This document shows, piece after piece, positions 28,413-37,587 of a stretch of DNA of 53,074 bases. The notes beneath the pieces are model-generated. The model saw only the letters and a program-made list of their open reading frames with translations. It was not told the DNA's origin and searched no databases. The stretch is from Sphingobacterium sp. (GTDB lineage: Bacteria > Bacteroidota > Bacteroidia > Sphingobacteriales > Sphingobacteriaceae). The stretch spans positions 1-53,074 of the forward strand of contig JALAGS010000060.1 of assembly GCA_022712315.1 (NCBI GenBank). Direction: 5' to 3'. Numbering within the stretch: the first letter of the stretch is position 1; each line of letters begins with the position of its first letter. A program made the position numbers and the translations under genes.

Positions 28413-30890
28413 TTACGTTCTCGTTTTCTTTGTCAATCGGATAGCTTCTTCATGTCCATTGTCAGCCGCTCTTTCAAACCATTCCAGGGCCAAATCTTCA
28501 TTTTCCTCCACCCCATCCCCCATGAGATAACAGTTGGCCAGCTTAAATTGTGCTTCAGCATGATCGGCATCAGCGGCCTTCATCATCCATTCAACACCGT
28601 CCTGAAGATCCATTGGTATACCTTCTCCGTCCAGCAATTGCACACCAACAAAGTAACAGGCATAAGGATTTCCTTGTTGTGCGATTTCAATAAAGTGCTC
28701 ATAAGCAACCGTTTTATCGATCTCTGTTCCTATTCCAAAATAATAACATCTGCCCAATCGGTAGATTGCTTGCTGATTTCCTTGCGCTGCGGCTTGTTGA
28801 TAATACCCGAATGCTTTGGCGGGCTGTACCTCCACTCCGATACCAAACTCATAACACATGCCCAAGCCCTCTGACAGCGATCCCAGTTTTTCGGCACGCG
28901 TGTAGTAATCAAAGCCTTTGTCATATTCTTCCCGCTGATCATAGTCGAAGAAAAAATAGTCTCCAAGCAGCAACAGCGCTTCACCAATGTTTTTTTCCGC
29001 TGCCTGCTCCAACAACTGGAGCCCCAGGGGCACATCCTTATGCACCAGCCCGTTCAGATAATATCTCCCCAATACGCAAATCGCATAAGGAAAACCGAGG
29101 TCAGCGGCTTTTTTGATATATTCCTGTGCTTTAAAAGTGTCGATGTTTAGTCCATAGCCATATTCATAACAGAGCGCAAGATCCGTCAAAGCCTGCACAT
29201 GGTTTCGATCGGCAGCCTGCTGATATAAAGCCACCATTTTGTCCAGATTTATGTCCGTGCCGATTCCGCCACGATAACATCGCGCCAGTTCATACATACA
29301 ATTGACCTCCTGCATTCCCGCCCCCGTTTCAAATGCCGTAAAAGCGGCCAATGGTTCAGGAGCACCAGACTGGTGATAGTCATTTGCCAAATAAATACCT
29401 TTCAGATAATAGGCATAAGGATAGCCCAGATCTGCCGCACGCGAGAAATAATCGAACGCTGATTTATAATCAGGTTCAGCTTTTAATTCACTGGCCAAGC
29501 CCATTTCCGTAAGCGCAGTCGCATTGTTATAAGACGCCGCTTCTTCAAAATAGGGCAATGCAGCTGCCAGATCAGGTTCCTCACCATGGATTCCATATTT
29601 TAGGTATCGCCCAACTTGATATAAAGCTTGTGGCAATTTATCCTTTGCAGCATCTTGATAATAGGCAAATGCGGTTTTATAATCAGGAGCTATTACATCG
29701 TAGCCAGATTCAATCAGATTACCTAAGCGCAATTTGGCGTAAGCTATATTTTTTTCTGCCATTACCGTGAATCTCTGGAAGGCAGATTTTTCATCCTTTG
29801 GGAGAAATCTGCCTTCGAGTAGGATTTCAGCAAGTTCAACCTGTGCTTCCACATAATCATATTTTTCGTCGAGCAGGTACAACAGCGACAGTCCCCGTTC
29901 GACATCCTGCAGCTTATCATGATAGAGATACAGACAGGCAAGACGATAGCCCGCATAATTGTTATTATAATCATAAGCTTTCTGGAAATACTGCAGAGGT
30001 TCCTCATAATCCTGTTTTTCCAGTTTATCGCTACCCAATGTCTGAAGTTTGATTAGTGCAATCTGCACCGCAGCGTCCATCATACCATATTCAAATAATT
30101 CTTGATACTCCGGTATGAGCAGTTCCAGTTCGCCCAAGGAAGATGCCTCCGCACGTTTTATTTCATTGAGGACAAATCTGCAATAGCGGGAGTCTGCCAC
30201 AGCGATTCCCTCTTCCAGCATGTCCAGACGTTTTGCCTTATTATCTTTACGTGAATAGTAAAACTGCAGTGCTTCATAGTAATGGCGCAGTAATTTTCTA
30301 TCCGGCGAATGCTTAAGTACCTGAATACGGTCAAAGACTTCTTCAAACTTATCCGTCCAGACATCCAGATGGGCATTATAAGCGATTGCCCAGAGATCTC
30401 CGCCGAGGGCGAGCGCATCCAGCTCAGCTTTCGCCGTATCTCGGTCTATCTCTGCCAATGCACCTAGATAGTTGTAATATAAATAAAGCGGCCTTGCCAA
30501 TTTAACGCCTGCATCCGTTCCTTTCTTTAAGTAAAAGGACGTCTTTTCTTTATCGACAACATCTCGACGACATAAAATATGCTGCAAACCCAACTCCACC
30601 CATGCATCAGAATTTATAGTCGCATAGCGCTCCAATATTGTTCGGACTTTATCAATAAAAAAAGTATAATCAACATCATTCAAGTATACATTTGCGGCAA
30701 AATCAGTTCCTTTTTCAAATAATGCATCGTAGAGCTCAGCCGCACCCGGCTGATGCATATTGTATTCAAAATAAGCCAGAGCATCAAACCACACATCGGG
30801 TGTAAGACGTTGAGAAAGATCAATTGTCAATTGATATTCAGCGGATTGCAATTCAGCAACTTTATTGGAATATTCTTCACTTAACTTCAT
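28413..30890 (-). CDS. large Sel1/TPR-repeat protein
   Basis: 825 aa with no signal peptide. The first third (1-270) is helical and less regular. From about 290 to the end runs a long array of Sel1-like repeats of about 36 residues with the usual pattern A..LG..Y..G.G...D...A..Y...AA..G...A, for example YLMGDGVEENEDLALEWFER at the end and RLGRCYYFGIGTEIDKTVAY. Sel1 arrays are protein-interaction scaffolds. It is the first gene of the operon and ends 7 bp before the HSP90-like ATPase, so the two proteins are likely partners. The region upstream is shared with the divergent TonB receptor gene. Confidence 0.9.
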   Translation of the reverse strand: MKLSEEYSNKVAELQSAEYQLTIDLSQRLTPDVWFDALAYFEYNMHQPGAAELYDALFEKGTDFAANVYLNDVDYTFFIDKVRTILERYATINSDAWVELGLQHILCRRDVVDKEKTSFYLKKGTDAGVKLARPLYLYYNYLGALAEIDRDTAKAELDALALGGDLWAIAYNAHLDVWTDKFEEVFDRIQVLKHSPDRKLLRHYYEALQFYYSRKDNKAKRLDMLEEGIAVADSRYCRFVLNEIKRAEASSLGELELLIPEYQELFEYGMMDAAVQIALIKLQTLGSDKLEKQDYEEPLQYFQKAYDYNNNYAGYRLACLYLYHDKLQDVERGLSLLYLLDEKYDYVEAQVELAEILLEGRFLPKDEKSAFQRFTVMAEKNIAYAKLRLGNLIESGYDVIAPDYKTAFAYYQDAAKDKLPQALYQVGRYLKYGIHGEEPDLAAALPYFEEAASYNNATALTEMGLASELKAEPDYKSAFDYFSRAADLGYPYAYYLKGIYLANDYHQSGAPEPLAAFTAFETGAGMQEVNCMYELARCYRGGIGTDINLDKMVALYQQAADRNHVQALTDLALCYEYGYGLNIDTFKAQEYIKKAADLGFPYAICVLGRYYLNGLVHKDVPLGLQLLEQAAEKNIGEALLLLGDYFFFDYDQREEYDKGFDYYTRAEKLGSLSEGLGMCYEFGIGVEVQPAKAFGYYQQAAAQGNQQAIYRLGRCYYFGIGTEIDKTVAYEHFIEIAQQGNPYACYFVGVQLLDGEGIPMDLQDGVEWMMKAADADHAEAQFKLANCYLMGDGVEENEDLALEWFERAADNGHEEAIRLTKKTRT

Positions 30891-31015
30891 ATATAATCGT
30901 TTGTAATACTTGGTAAAATACGCTTTATATCGCCTTTAAGGCGCAAAAAAACAACAAAAACTCTGCCACTGTATGAGGTGATGCAAGTCAATTTCATCAA
31001 AATAAACGCAACCTT

Positions 31016-31046
31016 ATTGCTTTTAAGATCTTTTTATCTATATTTG
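31016..31046 (+). promoter_or_regulatory. promoter of the TonB receptor / DUF4625 operon
   Basis: TATATTTG (31039-31046) is a perfect -7 element. ATTG (31016-31019) stands at the -33 position with one mismatch and a 19-nt spacer. The transcript should begin near 31052, about 45 nt before the start codon. Confidence 0.65.
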
Positions 31047-31066
31047 TTGCAACTCAATTGCAACAA
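31044..31066. promoter_or_regulatory. palindromic operator overlapping the -7 box, metalloregulator-type
   Basis: TTGTTGCAA (31044-31052) and TTGCAACAA (31058-31066) form a perfect 9-bp inverted repeat with a 5-nt spacer. It overlaps the last bases of the -7 element and the predicted transcription start, the right place for a repressor. Length and symmetry suit a dimeric Fur/Zur-type protein. The genes it controls have His-rich products, so a zinc-responsive regulator is the favoured inference. Confidence 0.55.
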
Positions 31067-31095
31067 TAACATTAAACGAATCGAATCCGCAGCAG

Positions 31096-33249
31096 ATGAA
31101 TAGGTATATCATGTTTTCACTTATCGCAGCACAATACATGTTTTTCCCTTGTTTCGGCCAGGAAAAGAGCATCCAGCTCAAGGAAGTAAAAGTTGGGGGA
31201 AAACGCTATCAGCGCGCGGCAGAAGGGATCTTATCCATTGATATCTTAAATGCAGATTCCATACAAAAATATCAGGCCGGAAGTTTAATGCAGACCTTGA
31301 GTCGCCTACCCGGCGTAAATGCCATCGGCATCGGTCCAAATCAGTCCAAACCGCAGATCAGAGGACTTGGCTTTAACCGTGTAGCTACGGTAGAAAATGG
31401 CATTAAACACGAAGGTCAACAGTGGGGATTGGATCACGGATTGGAAATCGATCAATTCAGCGTCGGCAGTGCTGAGGTGCTCAAGGGAGCAAGCTCATTC
31501 CTGTATGGATCAGATGCGATAGGTGGCGTCATCCGCCTATTGCCTCCTATTGAACTCCAGGAAGACGGCTTTAAAGGCAATTTTAATGTACTGACAAAAT
31601 CCAACAATGCCACCTATGGCGGATCTTTTCAGGCACAGGGCAGAAAAGGAAATTGGGTTTTTGGCGGGGGCTTCACACATTTGGATTATGCGGACTACAA
31701 AGTACCCACAGACACCGTCTATGTTTACAATTATGCCGTACGTCTGAAAGACCGTCATGTACGGAATACTGCAGGGCGAGAAACGCATTTTCAACTGCGA
31801 AGTGGCTATATGTCTGATCGTTTTTCTTCCATTCTATACCTGAGCAATTATCACACAAAACTTGGTTTTTTTGCCAATGCGCATGGTTTGGAACCCCGGG
31901 GGGTAGACACCGTTTTGTATGACAAATCTAGCCGCGACATCGGTTTTCCGAGCCAAACCGTCAATCACCTGAAGCTGATTAACCGCAGCTTTATCGACTG
32001 GGATAAACATAAGCTATGGATTGACCTCGGATACCAAAGAAACTACCGGCAGGAATACAACAATTATACCGCACATGGCTATATGCCCCCCGTCTATCCA
32101 CAAGATATGACCGTGCCGATCTATCTGGAGCGACTGTACGACAAACAAATCTACAGTATGACCCTTAAAGACCAATTTTCGTTAGCGAAACACCGCCTGA
32201 CCATTGGTGCAAATGGGGATTATCAAGACAACCGGATTGACGGATGGAGCTTCCTGATCCCATCCTATAGACAAAAAGCAATGGGCGTATTCGCCTATGA
32301 TCAATATTTACTAGATGATCATACAACGCTCTATGGCGCATTGCGGTACGATTACAGCCATATTCATACTTCGTCGTATCAAGATTGGTTCGATTCGCAA
32401 CTAGAAGGCAACCAGACAGCAAGAATTGTCAGGGCATCCGAGCTCAGCCGGAGTTTCAACAGCCTTGTTTGGTCTATCGGGGCAGGGCGCCAATTTGGTT
32501 CTGTAGAAACAAAAATCAATCTAGGCAAGAGCTTCCGCGCTCCTATCGCACAAGAGCTTGGCGCCAATGGTGTCAATTATCATTATTTCAGTTATGAAAA
32601 AGGGAATGGATCATTATCACCCGAACAGTCCTATCAACTGGATTTATCATTGACATGGAGTGCTAAAAAAGCCTCTGCGGTCTTGACGCCATTCTTTAAT
32701 TACTTTTCCAACTATATCTATCTCAATCCTACATCGCGCTACGACCAGTACTACGGGGCCGGCAATCAAATATTTGAATATACAGAGAGCAGGGTACGCC
32801 GTTATGGCGCTGAACTCAAAGTAAGCTACCAGCCTTTAAAACAATGGAAAGTAGAGTTATTGGGTGAATATGTCCGTTCGGAGCAGCTCTCCGGTGCAAA
32901 GAAAGGCTACACACTTCCTTTTTCTCCAGCGCCATCCATTTTAATGGATCTCAGCTGGACGGCAAAAAATAGCAGGCATTTTAAGGATACCTATCTGTCC
33001 GTCGACTGCAAATGGACAGCAGCACAGCACCATGTCGTTCCGCCAGAGGAATTCACACCTGCTTATCAAGTCTTTAACTTTCGAACCGGAACACAGGTCC
33101 ACTTTGCAAAATCTGTCCTCCAGCTGCGCTTGCAGGTTCAGAATCTCTTTGATAAGAAATATATGGATCATACCAGCTTTTATCGGCTGATCGCATTGCC
33201 TGAACAAGGGCGCAACTTTATCTTATCGATCGGCGTGCCTTTTGGTTAG
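31096..33249 (+). CDS. TonB-dependent outer-membrane receptor, probably for a metal
   Basis: 717 aa. A signal peptide (SLIAAQYMFFPCFGQ) is followed by a TonB-box-like segment (SIQLKEVKVGG), a plug with ADSIQKYQAGSLMQTLSRLPG and SAEVLKGASSFLYGSDAIGG, and a 22-strand-type barrel ending with an aromatic-rich C-terminal strand (NFILSIGVPFG). The size and the absence of a carboxypeptidase-like N-terminal domain separate it from the SusC type and match siderophore or metal receptors. Its barrel loops contain scattered histidines (ENGIKHEGQQWGLDHG). It is followed by two His-rich lipoproteins and preceded by a palindromic operator. Zinc is the likeliest cargo, but this is an inference. Confidence 0.85.
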   Translation: MNRYIMFSLIAAQYMFFPCFGQEKSIQLKEVKVGGKRYQRAAEGILSIDILNADSIQKYQAGSLMQTLSRLPGVNAIGIGPNQSKPQIRGLGFNRVATVENGIKHEGQQWGLDHGLEIDQFSVGSAEVLKGASSFLYGSDAIGGVIRLLPPIELQEDGFKGNFNVLTKSNNATYGGSFQAQGRKGNWVFGGGFTHLDYADYKVPTDTVYVYNYAVRLKDRHVRNTAGRETHFQLRSGYMSDRFSSILYLSNYHTKLGFFANAHGLEPRGVDTVLYDKSSRDIGFPSQTVNHLKLINRSFIDWDKHKLWIDLGYQRNYRQEYNNYTAHGYMPPVYPQDMTVPIYLERLYDKQIYSMTLKDQFSLAKHRLTIGANGDYQDNRIDGWSFLIPSYRQKAMGVFAYDQYLLDDHTTLYGALRYDYSHIHTSSYQDWFDSQLEGNQTARIVRASELSRSFNSLVWSIGAGRQFGSVETKINLGKSFRAPIAQELGANGVNYHYFSYEKGNGSLSPEQSYQLDLSLTWSAKKASAVLTPFFNYFSNYIYLNPTSRYDQYYGAGNQIFEYTESRVRRYGAELKVSYQPLKQWKVELLGEYVRSEQLSGAKKGYTLPFSPAPSILMDLSWTAKNSRHFKDTYLSVDCKWTAAQHHVVPPEEFTPAYQVFNFRTGTQVHFAKSVLQLRLQVQNLFDKKYMDHTSFYRLIALPEQGRNFILSIGVPFG

Positions 33250-33296
33250 AATAACCGAGCATAGCGAGCTCATGAATACCGATTAAACATACACGA

Positions 33297-33806
33297 ATGA
33301 ATAACTATTTAAAAATGAAACTATTTAATATGAAAGCACTTCAAAAATATACACTGATTGCGGTGTTATTTGTCATGGCTGCCGCCTGTAAAAAAGATAA
33401 GGAAAGCATTGACACTGAAAAACCAAGCATCGCCATCGATTCCGACACTGCTTTCCCCAAACAATGTAGCACGATTAAACGGGGCACAAGCTTCACTTTC
33501 CGCAGCACGCTGGCCGACAATGTAGCCCTGGGAAGCTATAGCATCGATGTCCACCACAATTTTGACCATCATTCGCATAGTACGGAAATTGGCGAATGTA
33601 CAATAGAAGCGATTAAAACGCCCATCAAACCCTTTGTGTTGGTTAAAACAGTCAATATTCCGGGACAGCCGCAGCAGTATAATGCCGAATTAAAGATCGA
33701 TGTACCGGCCGATATCGATCCGGGTAATTATCATTTTATGATCCAGGTAACCGATCTAGCTGGCTGGAGCACTCAAAAGGGAATCAGCATCCGTATACTC
33801 GAGTAA
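33297..33806 (+). CDS. DUF4625-like His-rich lipoprotein
   Basis: 169 aa. The lipoprotein signal peptide ends FVMAAACKKDKE. In-frame ATG codons at 33315 and 33330 (MKALQKYTLI) are equally good starts; the longest frame is given. The mature part is one Ig-like domain (KPSIAIDSD to the end) with a His cluster, HHNFDHHSHSTE, and closes with GNYHFMIQVTDLAGWST, as in DUF4625 proteins. The cluster is a plausible metal-binding site on the cell surface. It starts 47 bp after the receptor gene. Confidence 0.75.
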   Translation: MNNYLKMKLFNMKALQKYTLIAVLFVMAAACKKDKESIDTEKPSIAIDSDTAFPKQCSTIKRGTSFTFRSTLADNVALGSYSIDVHHNFDHHSHSTEIGECTIEAIKTPIKPFVLVKTVNIPGQPQQYNAELKIDVPADIDPGNYHFMIQVTDLAGWSTQKGISIRILE

Positions 33807-33848
33807 TACCATACATATTTATCAACTAAATTTTTAAATCCATTTTAC

Positions 33849-34862
33849 ATGAAAACTAGAAACATTCTCTTCTTGTTAACTACTATTCTTTTAGGCTTCC
33901 TATCCTCCTGTAAGAAAGATAACGAAGAAATTCCAGCACTTGCAAAACCCCAGATAGGCACGCTTGAAATCGGCAGCGGCAACAACAAAACGGTCAAAGC
34001 GGGGGCAGATCTTCATCTCGAAGGAGACATTGTCGCCGAAGCACTGATTGCTAAAATTGAAATTGAGATTCATCAAGAAGGTGGCGGTCAGTACAAGTTT
34101 ACAAAAGCCTATACCGAGGGGAAATATATCGGCGTAAAAAATGCGACATTCCATGAACACCTTGATGTTCCTGCGGATGCTCCGGCTGGAGCATATCATT
34201 TTCATTTTACAGTCACCGATAAAGCAGGAAATGCAACGACCGTTGAATCACCATTGACCATAGAAGGTTCAGATGCCAAAGTTTCTTACAAACTTGTGTT
34301 TACGGAAGTGGCCGGAGAAGCCCATGGAGACCATTTCCATGATCTGGCTGATAAAGACAAGGTCGAGCCCATCTCGATCAGCTTTGACGAAAAGGGAACA
34401 GCTTTGGCCGGTGGCCATGCCCATATCAACCCAGAAAGTATCTATAAAATTGAATTCAAACAATTTGATGCTTCTTCTAAAGAGGTACAGGGCCAGTACA
34501 TCAGCAATAAAGCAACGGCGGATTATTACAAAGCATTCCTCACAGGCGGTTCGTTTGTCTTAAATCCCAATAGCAGTACAGGAACCGGTGCCATCTTTCA
34601 AACGAAAGAAACTACCTACGGGGATGGTTCTGCTGTCAATGGAGCAATAGAGACTACAGGAATCATCACTTATTTTACCGTTGGAAAAGACAACGAGGGG
34701 GAGAAGAATGTCAGCTATATCCTTCGTAAATTTAATGATGCCACAACTAAAGCTAAAGTTACACGTGCAGACTGGAACCTGTCGGATTACGCGACTAAGT
34801 TCGCTGGTCAGGATCAGATTAAACTATCTTTCGAACTTCACGCCGAAGTGGGCGAAGACTAA
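33849..34862 (+). CDS. DUF4625-like His-rich lipoprotein, larger paralogue
   Basis: 337 aa. The lipoprotein anchor is at Cys21 (LGFLSSCKKD). The first half is a DUF4625-type Ig-like domain (KPQIGTLEIGSGNN to AGAYHFHFTVTDKAGNATT), clearly related to the gene before it. The second half (about 145-335) is a separate beta-rich domain with His motifs AHGDHFHDLADKD and GGHAHINPES. Such surface lipoproteins probably collect metal ions and hand them to the TonB receptor. It is the last gene of the operon, ahead of a strong terminator. Confidence 0.75.
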   Translation: MKTRNILFLLTTILLGFLSSCKKDNEEIPALAKPQIGTLEIGSGNNKTVKAGADLHLEGDIVAEALIAKIEIEIHQEGGGQYKFTKAYTEGKYIGVKNATFHEHLDVPADAPAGAYHFHFTVTDKAGNATTVESPLTIEGSDAKVSYKLVFTEVAGEAHGDHFHDLADKDKVEPISISFDEKGTALAGGHAHINPESIYKIEFKQFDASSKEVQGQYISNKATADYYKAFLTGGSFVLNPNSSTGTGAIFQTKETTYGDGSAVNGAIETTGIITYFTVGKDNEGEKNVSYILRKFNDATTKAKVTRADWNLSDYATKFAGQDQIKLSFELHAEVGED

Positions 34863-34893
34863 TTAGCGCACTGTGCTGAGTATATCGGCAAAA

Positions 34894-34943
34894 AAACCTT
34901 CATGATTTCACACGCTCCAGTAGCGATGAAATCATGAAGGTTT
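34894..34943. terminator. bidirectional terminator between convergent genes
   Basis: Perfect 17-bp stem, AAACCTTCATGATTTCA (34894-34910) and TGAAATCATGAAGGTTT (34927-34943). A small inner stem, CGCT/AGCG, closes the loop. A run of A on the left gives a T-run on the minus strand. It serves the metal-uptake operon from the left and the PepSY-like gene from the right. Confidence 0.8.
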
Positions 34944-34965
34944 ATCAATATTCAGGCATTTCAAC

Positions 34966-35415
34966 CTAATCCCTTACTTTCGATAGCACATTTCCCTGTT
35001 GATCAAGTACCAGCTTCCATTCCTCTTTTGGGCTTTTCACTTCAAACGCGTAACTCACTTTTTGTTCAGCGGTAATCTTTTTTGCATCATCAATCCGATA
35101 CCCTGGGAAATCTCTTTTCACTCTATCCACCACATCCTTTGGTAGTTCTCTTTTGTTGATATCAGTTTTATACCACAGCAATTTACCGTTTTGCTGAAAC
35201 CAAGCTTCCTGGTCTGTTCCAAATAAACCTGTTTCAAACTCAGCTTCATAAACATTCCCCTTCAATTCCCAATCTACATTTTTAGCTTTTGGAAATTTTT
35301 GCTGAAAACTATTCAGTACGACAGCTGGAACCTGACTTTGTGGTATATCTTGAGCAATAGCTCCTGTTGTTGTGAGTGCTAGCATAAAAGCACTCCAGAT
35401 TAATTTACAGTTCAT
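34966..35415 (-). CDS. exported PepSY-like (BLIP-fold) protein
   Basis: About 149 aa from the ATG at 35415, which gives a clean signal peptide (LALTTTGAIAQ); the longer frame adds eight residues. Two PepSY-like repeats follow: VVLNSFQQKFPKAKNVDWEL with YEAEFE, and VVDRVKRDFPGYRIDDAKKI with YAFEVKSPKEEWKLVLDQQG. This is the pattern of periplasmic PepSY-like domain proteins in Bacteroidota. Their function is unknown, though they often sit beside two-component systems. Here the kinase gene lies 81 bp upstream in the same direction, so it is either a target or a partner of that system. Confidence 0.8.
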   Translation of the reverse strand: MNCKLIWSAFMLALTTTGAIAQDIPQSQVPAVVLNSFQQKFPKAKNVDWELKGNVYEAEFETGLFGTDQEAWFQQNGKLLWYKTDINKRELPKDVVDRVKRDFPGYRIDDAKKITAEQKVSYAFEVKSPKEEWKLVLDQQGNVLSKVRD

Positions 35416-35496
35416 GATTCTTTTTTTAGTATACCACAAAGTAAAAAAGCGAATCTGTAAAGATTTGGGAATGCATATACAATAGAGGCCTGTTTT

Positions 35497-36780
35497 TTAA
35501 GGGTGCATATTGAGCTGGAAACTATGCAGATTATTTTCATAACGATAGACGAGCACAAAACCATAGAGTTGACAGATCGCCTGCACAATGGCAAGCCCTA
35601 AGCCAGTACCTTTAGAGGCTGCATCTGACTTATAAAAACGGGAGAATACCAGATCGGCATCCAACGCAGCATGCGCACTTGTGTTGGAGATTATCAGCAT
35701 GTTGCCTGTAATACTGATATTCACCTCGCCTCCCGCTCTATTATGAAATAAAGCATTCCGGAGAAGATTCGACACGACGATATTGGCCAGAGCACTATCC
35801 ATTTGCACATGAAGCTGATCCACCTGGACAACGTTCATTTCTACCTGTTTAAATTCGGCAATATCTTCAAACTCCGCCACCATGCTAAGGACAAGCGCAT
35901 TGAGTGAAAGATTTTCATTATGCAAGAATTGTTTATTCTCGATTTTACTCAGTAGCAACAAGGACTTATTGAGACGCACAAGCCTTTCGGCAGTATTTAA
36001 GACTTCTGCGATTGTTTCAGACTGTTCTTGTTTCAGTTCCTCCGACTCGGCCATCATTTCCAATTTGTTGATCATAATGGCCAAAGGTGTCTGTAATTCA
36101 TGCGAAGCATTCCCAATAAACTGTTTTTGCTGTTCATAGGTTTCTTCATTGTGACGGATGAGCGTCGTTACAGCAAGCTGCAGATCTTTAAATTCCTGAA
36201 TCTTCGTATCCATAGCAGGCTTCGCTTGGGTTTTACCCAGACGGAATCGCGTCAGTTGGTCAAGGAAAGAATATAAAGGCCGCCATAAACGTTCGATCAC
36301 GATCTTATTGATGGAAACAATACTGACGACTAGCAGTACAAACAAGATGACAACAGAATAAAACAGATTCTTGATCAGATCGCTTTCTTCAATCATCGAG
36401 TTGATGATCGACAGTTCATAGTAATGCCCCTGATGTTCAAATGCTGTCGTCAGCATTCTAACAGGTTCCAGTTCCGGTTCAGGATCATCATCGTCCTGCA
36501 TATAGAGCATGGTGTCCTTATATACCTGCTGCATGTTAAGCGCCTGCTGTTCGGAGATCTCACGAACCTTATAGTTATTTATCCCAAAAGCTAAATCAGG
36601 AGCGATGGTGGGATTGGTAGACAGCTCCTGGATAATGAGCCGTTTCTGGTTTTCGAGTTCCTCGTCGATATTATCGTGGATCACCTCCAGCATAAATAAA
36701 TAGAATACCGTTGACCATAGCGCGATTACGACCAGCACGGAGATGGAGAGGTACTTGAGCGTTTGATTGGCTAATCTCAT
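35497..36780 (-). CDS. two-component sensor histidine kinase
   Basis: 427 aa. Two transmembrane helices (about 10-30 and 137-157) frame a periplasmic sensor of about 105 residues containing a strongly acidic patch, residues 96-105 (DDDDPEPELE). The cytoplasmic part has an H box with His227 (NASHELQTPLAIM), an N box (NLLRNALFHN) and a G box (GTGLGLAIVQAICQLYG). Its start overlaps the stop of the regulator gene by 4 bp, so the two are translated together. The acidic patch could bind cations or cationic peptides; the signal is not known. Confidence 0.9.
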   Translation of the reverse strand: MRLANQTLKYLSISVLVVIALWSTVFYLFMLEVIHDNIDEELENQKRLIIQELSTNPTIAPDLAFGINNYKVREISEQQALNMQQVYKDTMLYMQDDDDPEPELEPVRMLTTAFEHQGHYYELSIINSMIEESDLIKNLFYSVVILFVLLVVSIVSINKIVIERLWRPLYSFLDQLTRFRLGKTQAKPAMDTKIQEFKDLQLAVTTLIRHNEETYEQQKQFIGNASHELQTPLAIMINKLEMMAESEELKQEQSETIAEVLNTAERLVRLNKSLLLLSKIENKQFLHNENLSLNALVLSMVAEFEDIAEFKQVEMNVVQVDQLHVQMDSALANIVVSNLLRNALFHNRAGGEVNISITGNMLIISNTSAHAALDADLVFSRFYKSDAASKGTGLGLAIVQAICQLYGFVLVYRYENNLHSFQLNMHP

Positions 36781-37454
36781 TTTTCGACAAGTTTATAACC
36801 AATTCCATAGACCGCTTCAAAATCCACATCCGCATGGCTAGCCAGGAATTTTTTTCTTAAATTTTTTATCTGTGAATAGATAAAATCGAGGTTATCGGCC
36901 TGATCTGTATGATCACCCCATACATGTTCAGCCAATGCACTTTTGCTGACCAGTCTATTTTTGTTTAATAAAAAGTAATTGAGCATATCAAATTCCTTCC
37001 TATTTAGTGGCACAGGTTCCTGTGCAATAACCAGGCTGCGTTCGTTGAGGTCCAGGACAACGTTCCCCATCGTCAAGGTATTCTTACCGTCGCGTTGTTT
37101 CCTGCGCAATACCGCTTTGATCCGTGCATTCAGCTCCGCTATATGAAAAGGTTTGGTCAAATAATCATCGGCTCCAAGCTCGAGTCCCTTTAGCTTATCG
37201 TCTAAAGAATCCTTTGCAGATATAATGATCACATTATCAGATTTGCCTTCACTCTTGAGCTGATCCAGGATATGTAAACCGTTACCGCCCGGAAGCATAA
37301 TGTCCAACAGGATACAATCATAATCATATAGCGATACTTTTTCTAGGGCTGCTCCATAATCACTGGCTGTCTCAACGGTATACTCTTCCTTAATCAAAGA
37401 GGCTTTTACGATTTCCCTTAACTCTTCCTCGTCTTCAATTACCAGTACTTTCAT
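36777..37454 (-). CDS. OmpR-family response regulator
   Basis: 225 aa. The receiver domain has the acidic pair in VIEDEEE, the phosphoacceptor Asp51 in CILLDIMLPG, and Lys81 in IIISAKDS. A winged-helix DNA-binding domain (about 125-223) contains VPLNRKEFDMLNYFLLN and SQIKNLRKKF. It is the first gene of the regulator-kinase-PepSY unit. A -7 element, TACCTTTG, lies about 90 bp upstream. Its targets cannot be read from the window; the adjacent PepSY-like gene is the natural guess. Confidence 0.93.
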   Translation of the reverse strand: MKVLVIEDEEELREIVKASLIKEEYTVETASDYGAALEKVSLYDYDCILLDIMLPGGNGLHILDQLKSEGKSDNVIIISAKDSLDDKLKGLELGADDYLTKPFHIAELNARIKAVLRRKQRDGKNTLTMGNVVLDLNERSLVIAQEPVPLNRKEFDMLNYFLLNKNRLVSKSALAEHVWGDHTDQADNLDFIYSQIKNLRKKFLASHADVDFEAVYGIGYKLVEK

Positions 37455-37539
37455 CTTTATTTTTTATTGATGAGAACTCGTGGACTTCATGCACTATCAA
37501 TTTTACATATAGACAATTCATACACACGATTGTTTATGG

Positions 37540-37547
37540 CAAAGGTA
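37540..37547 (-). promoter_or_regulatory. -7 element for the response-regulator operon
   Basis: TACCTTTG on the minus strand fits TAnnTTTG. The -33 element is weak. It lies about 90 bp before the start codon. Confidence 0.4.
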
Positions 37548-37587
37548 GTCTGAATTTAGGAAAGAATTAGGAATGCTCACCGGCAGC

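Noticed and set aside
34894..34943. Long inverted repeat considered as a transposon end or attachment site
   Set aside because: It lies between convergent genes, and on the minus strand its stem is followed by a T-run, so a bidirectional terminator explains it.
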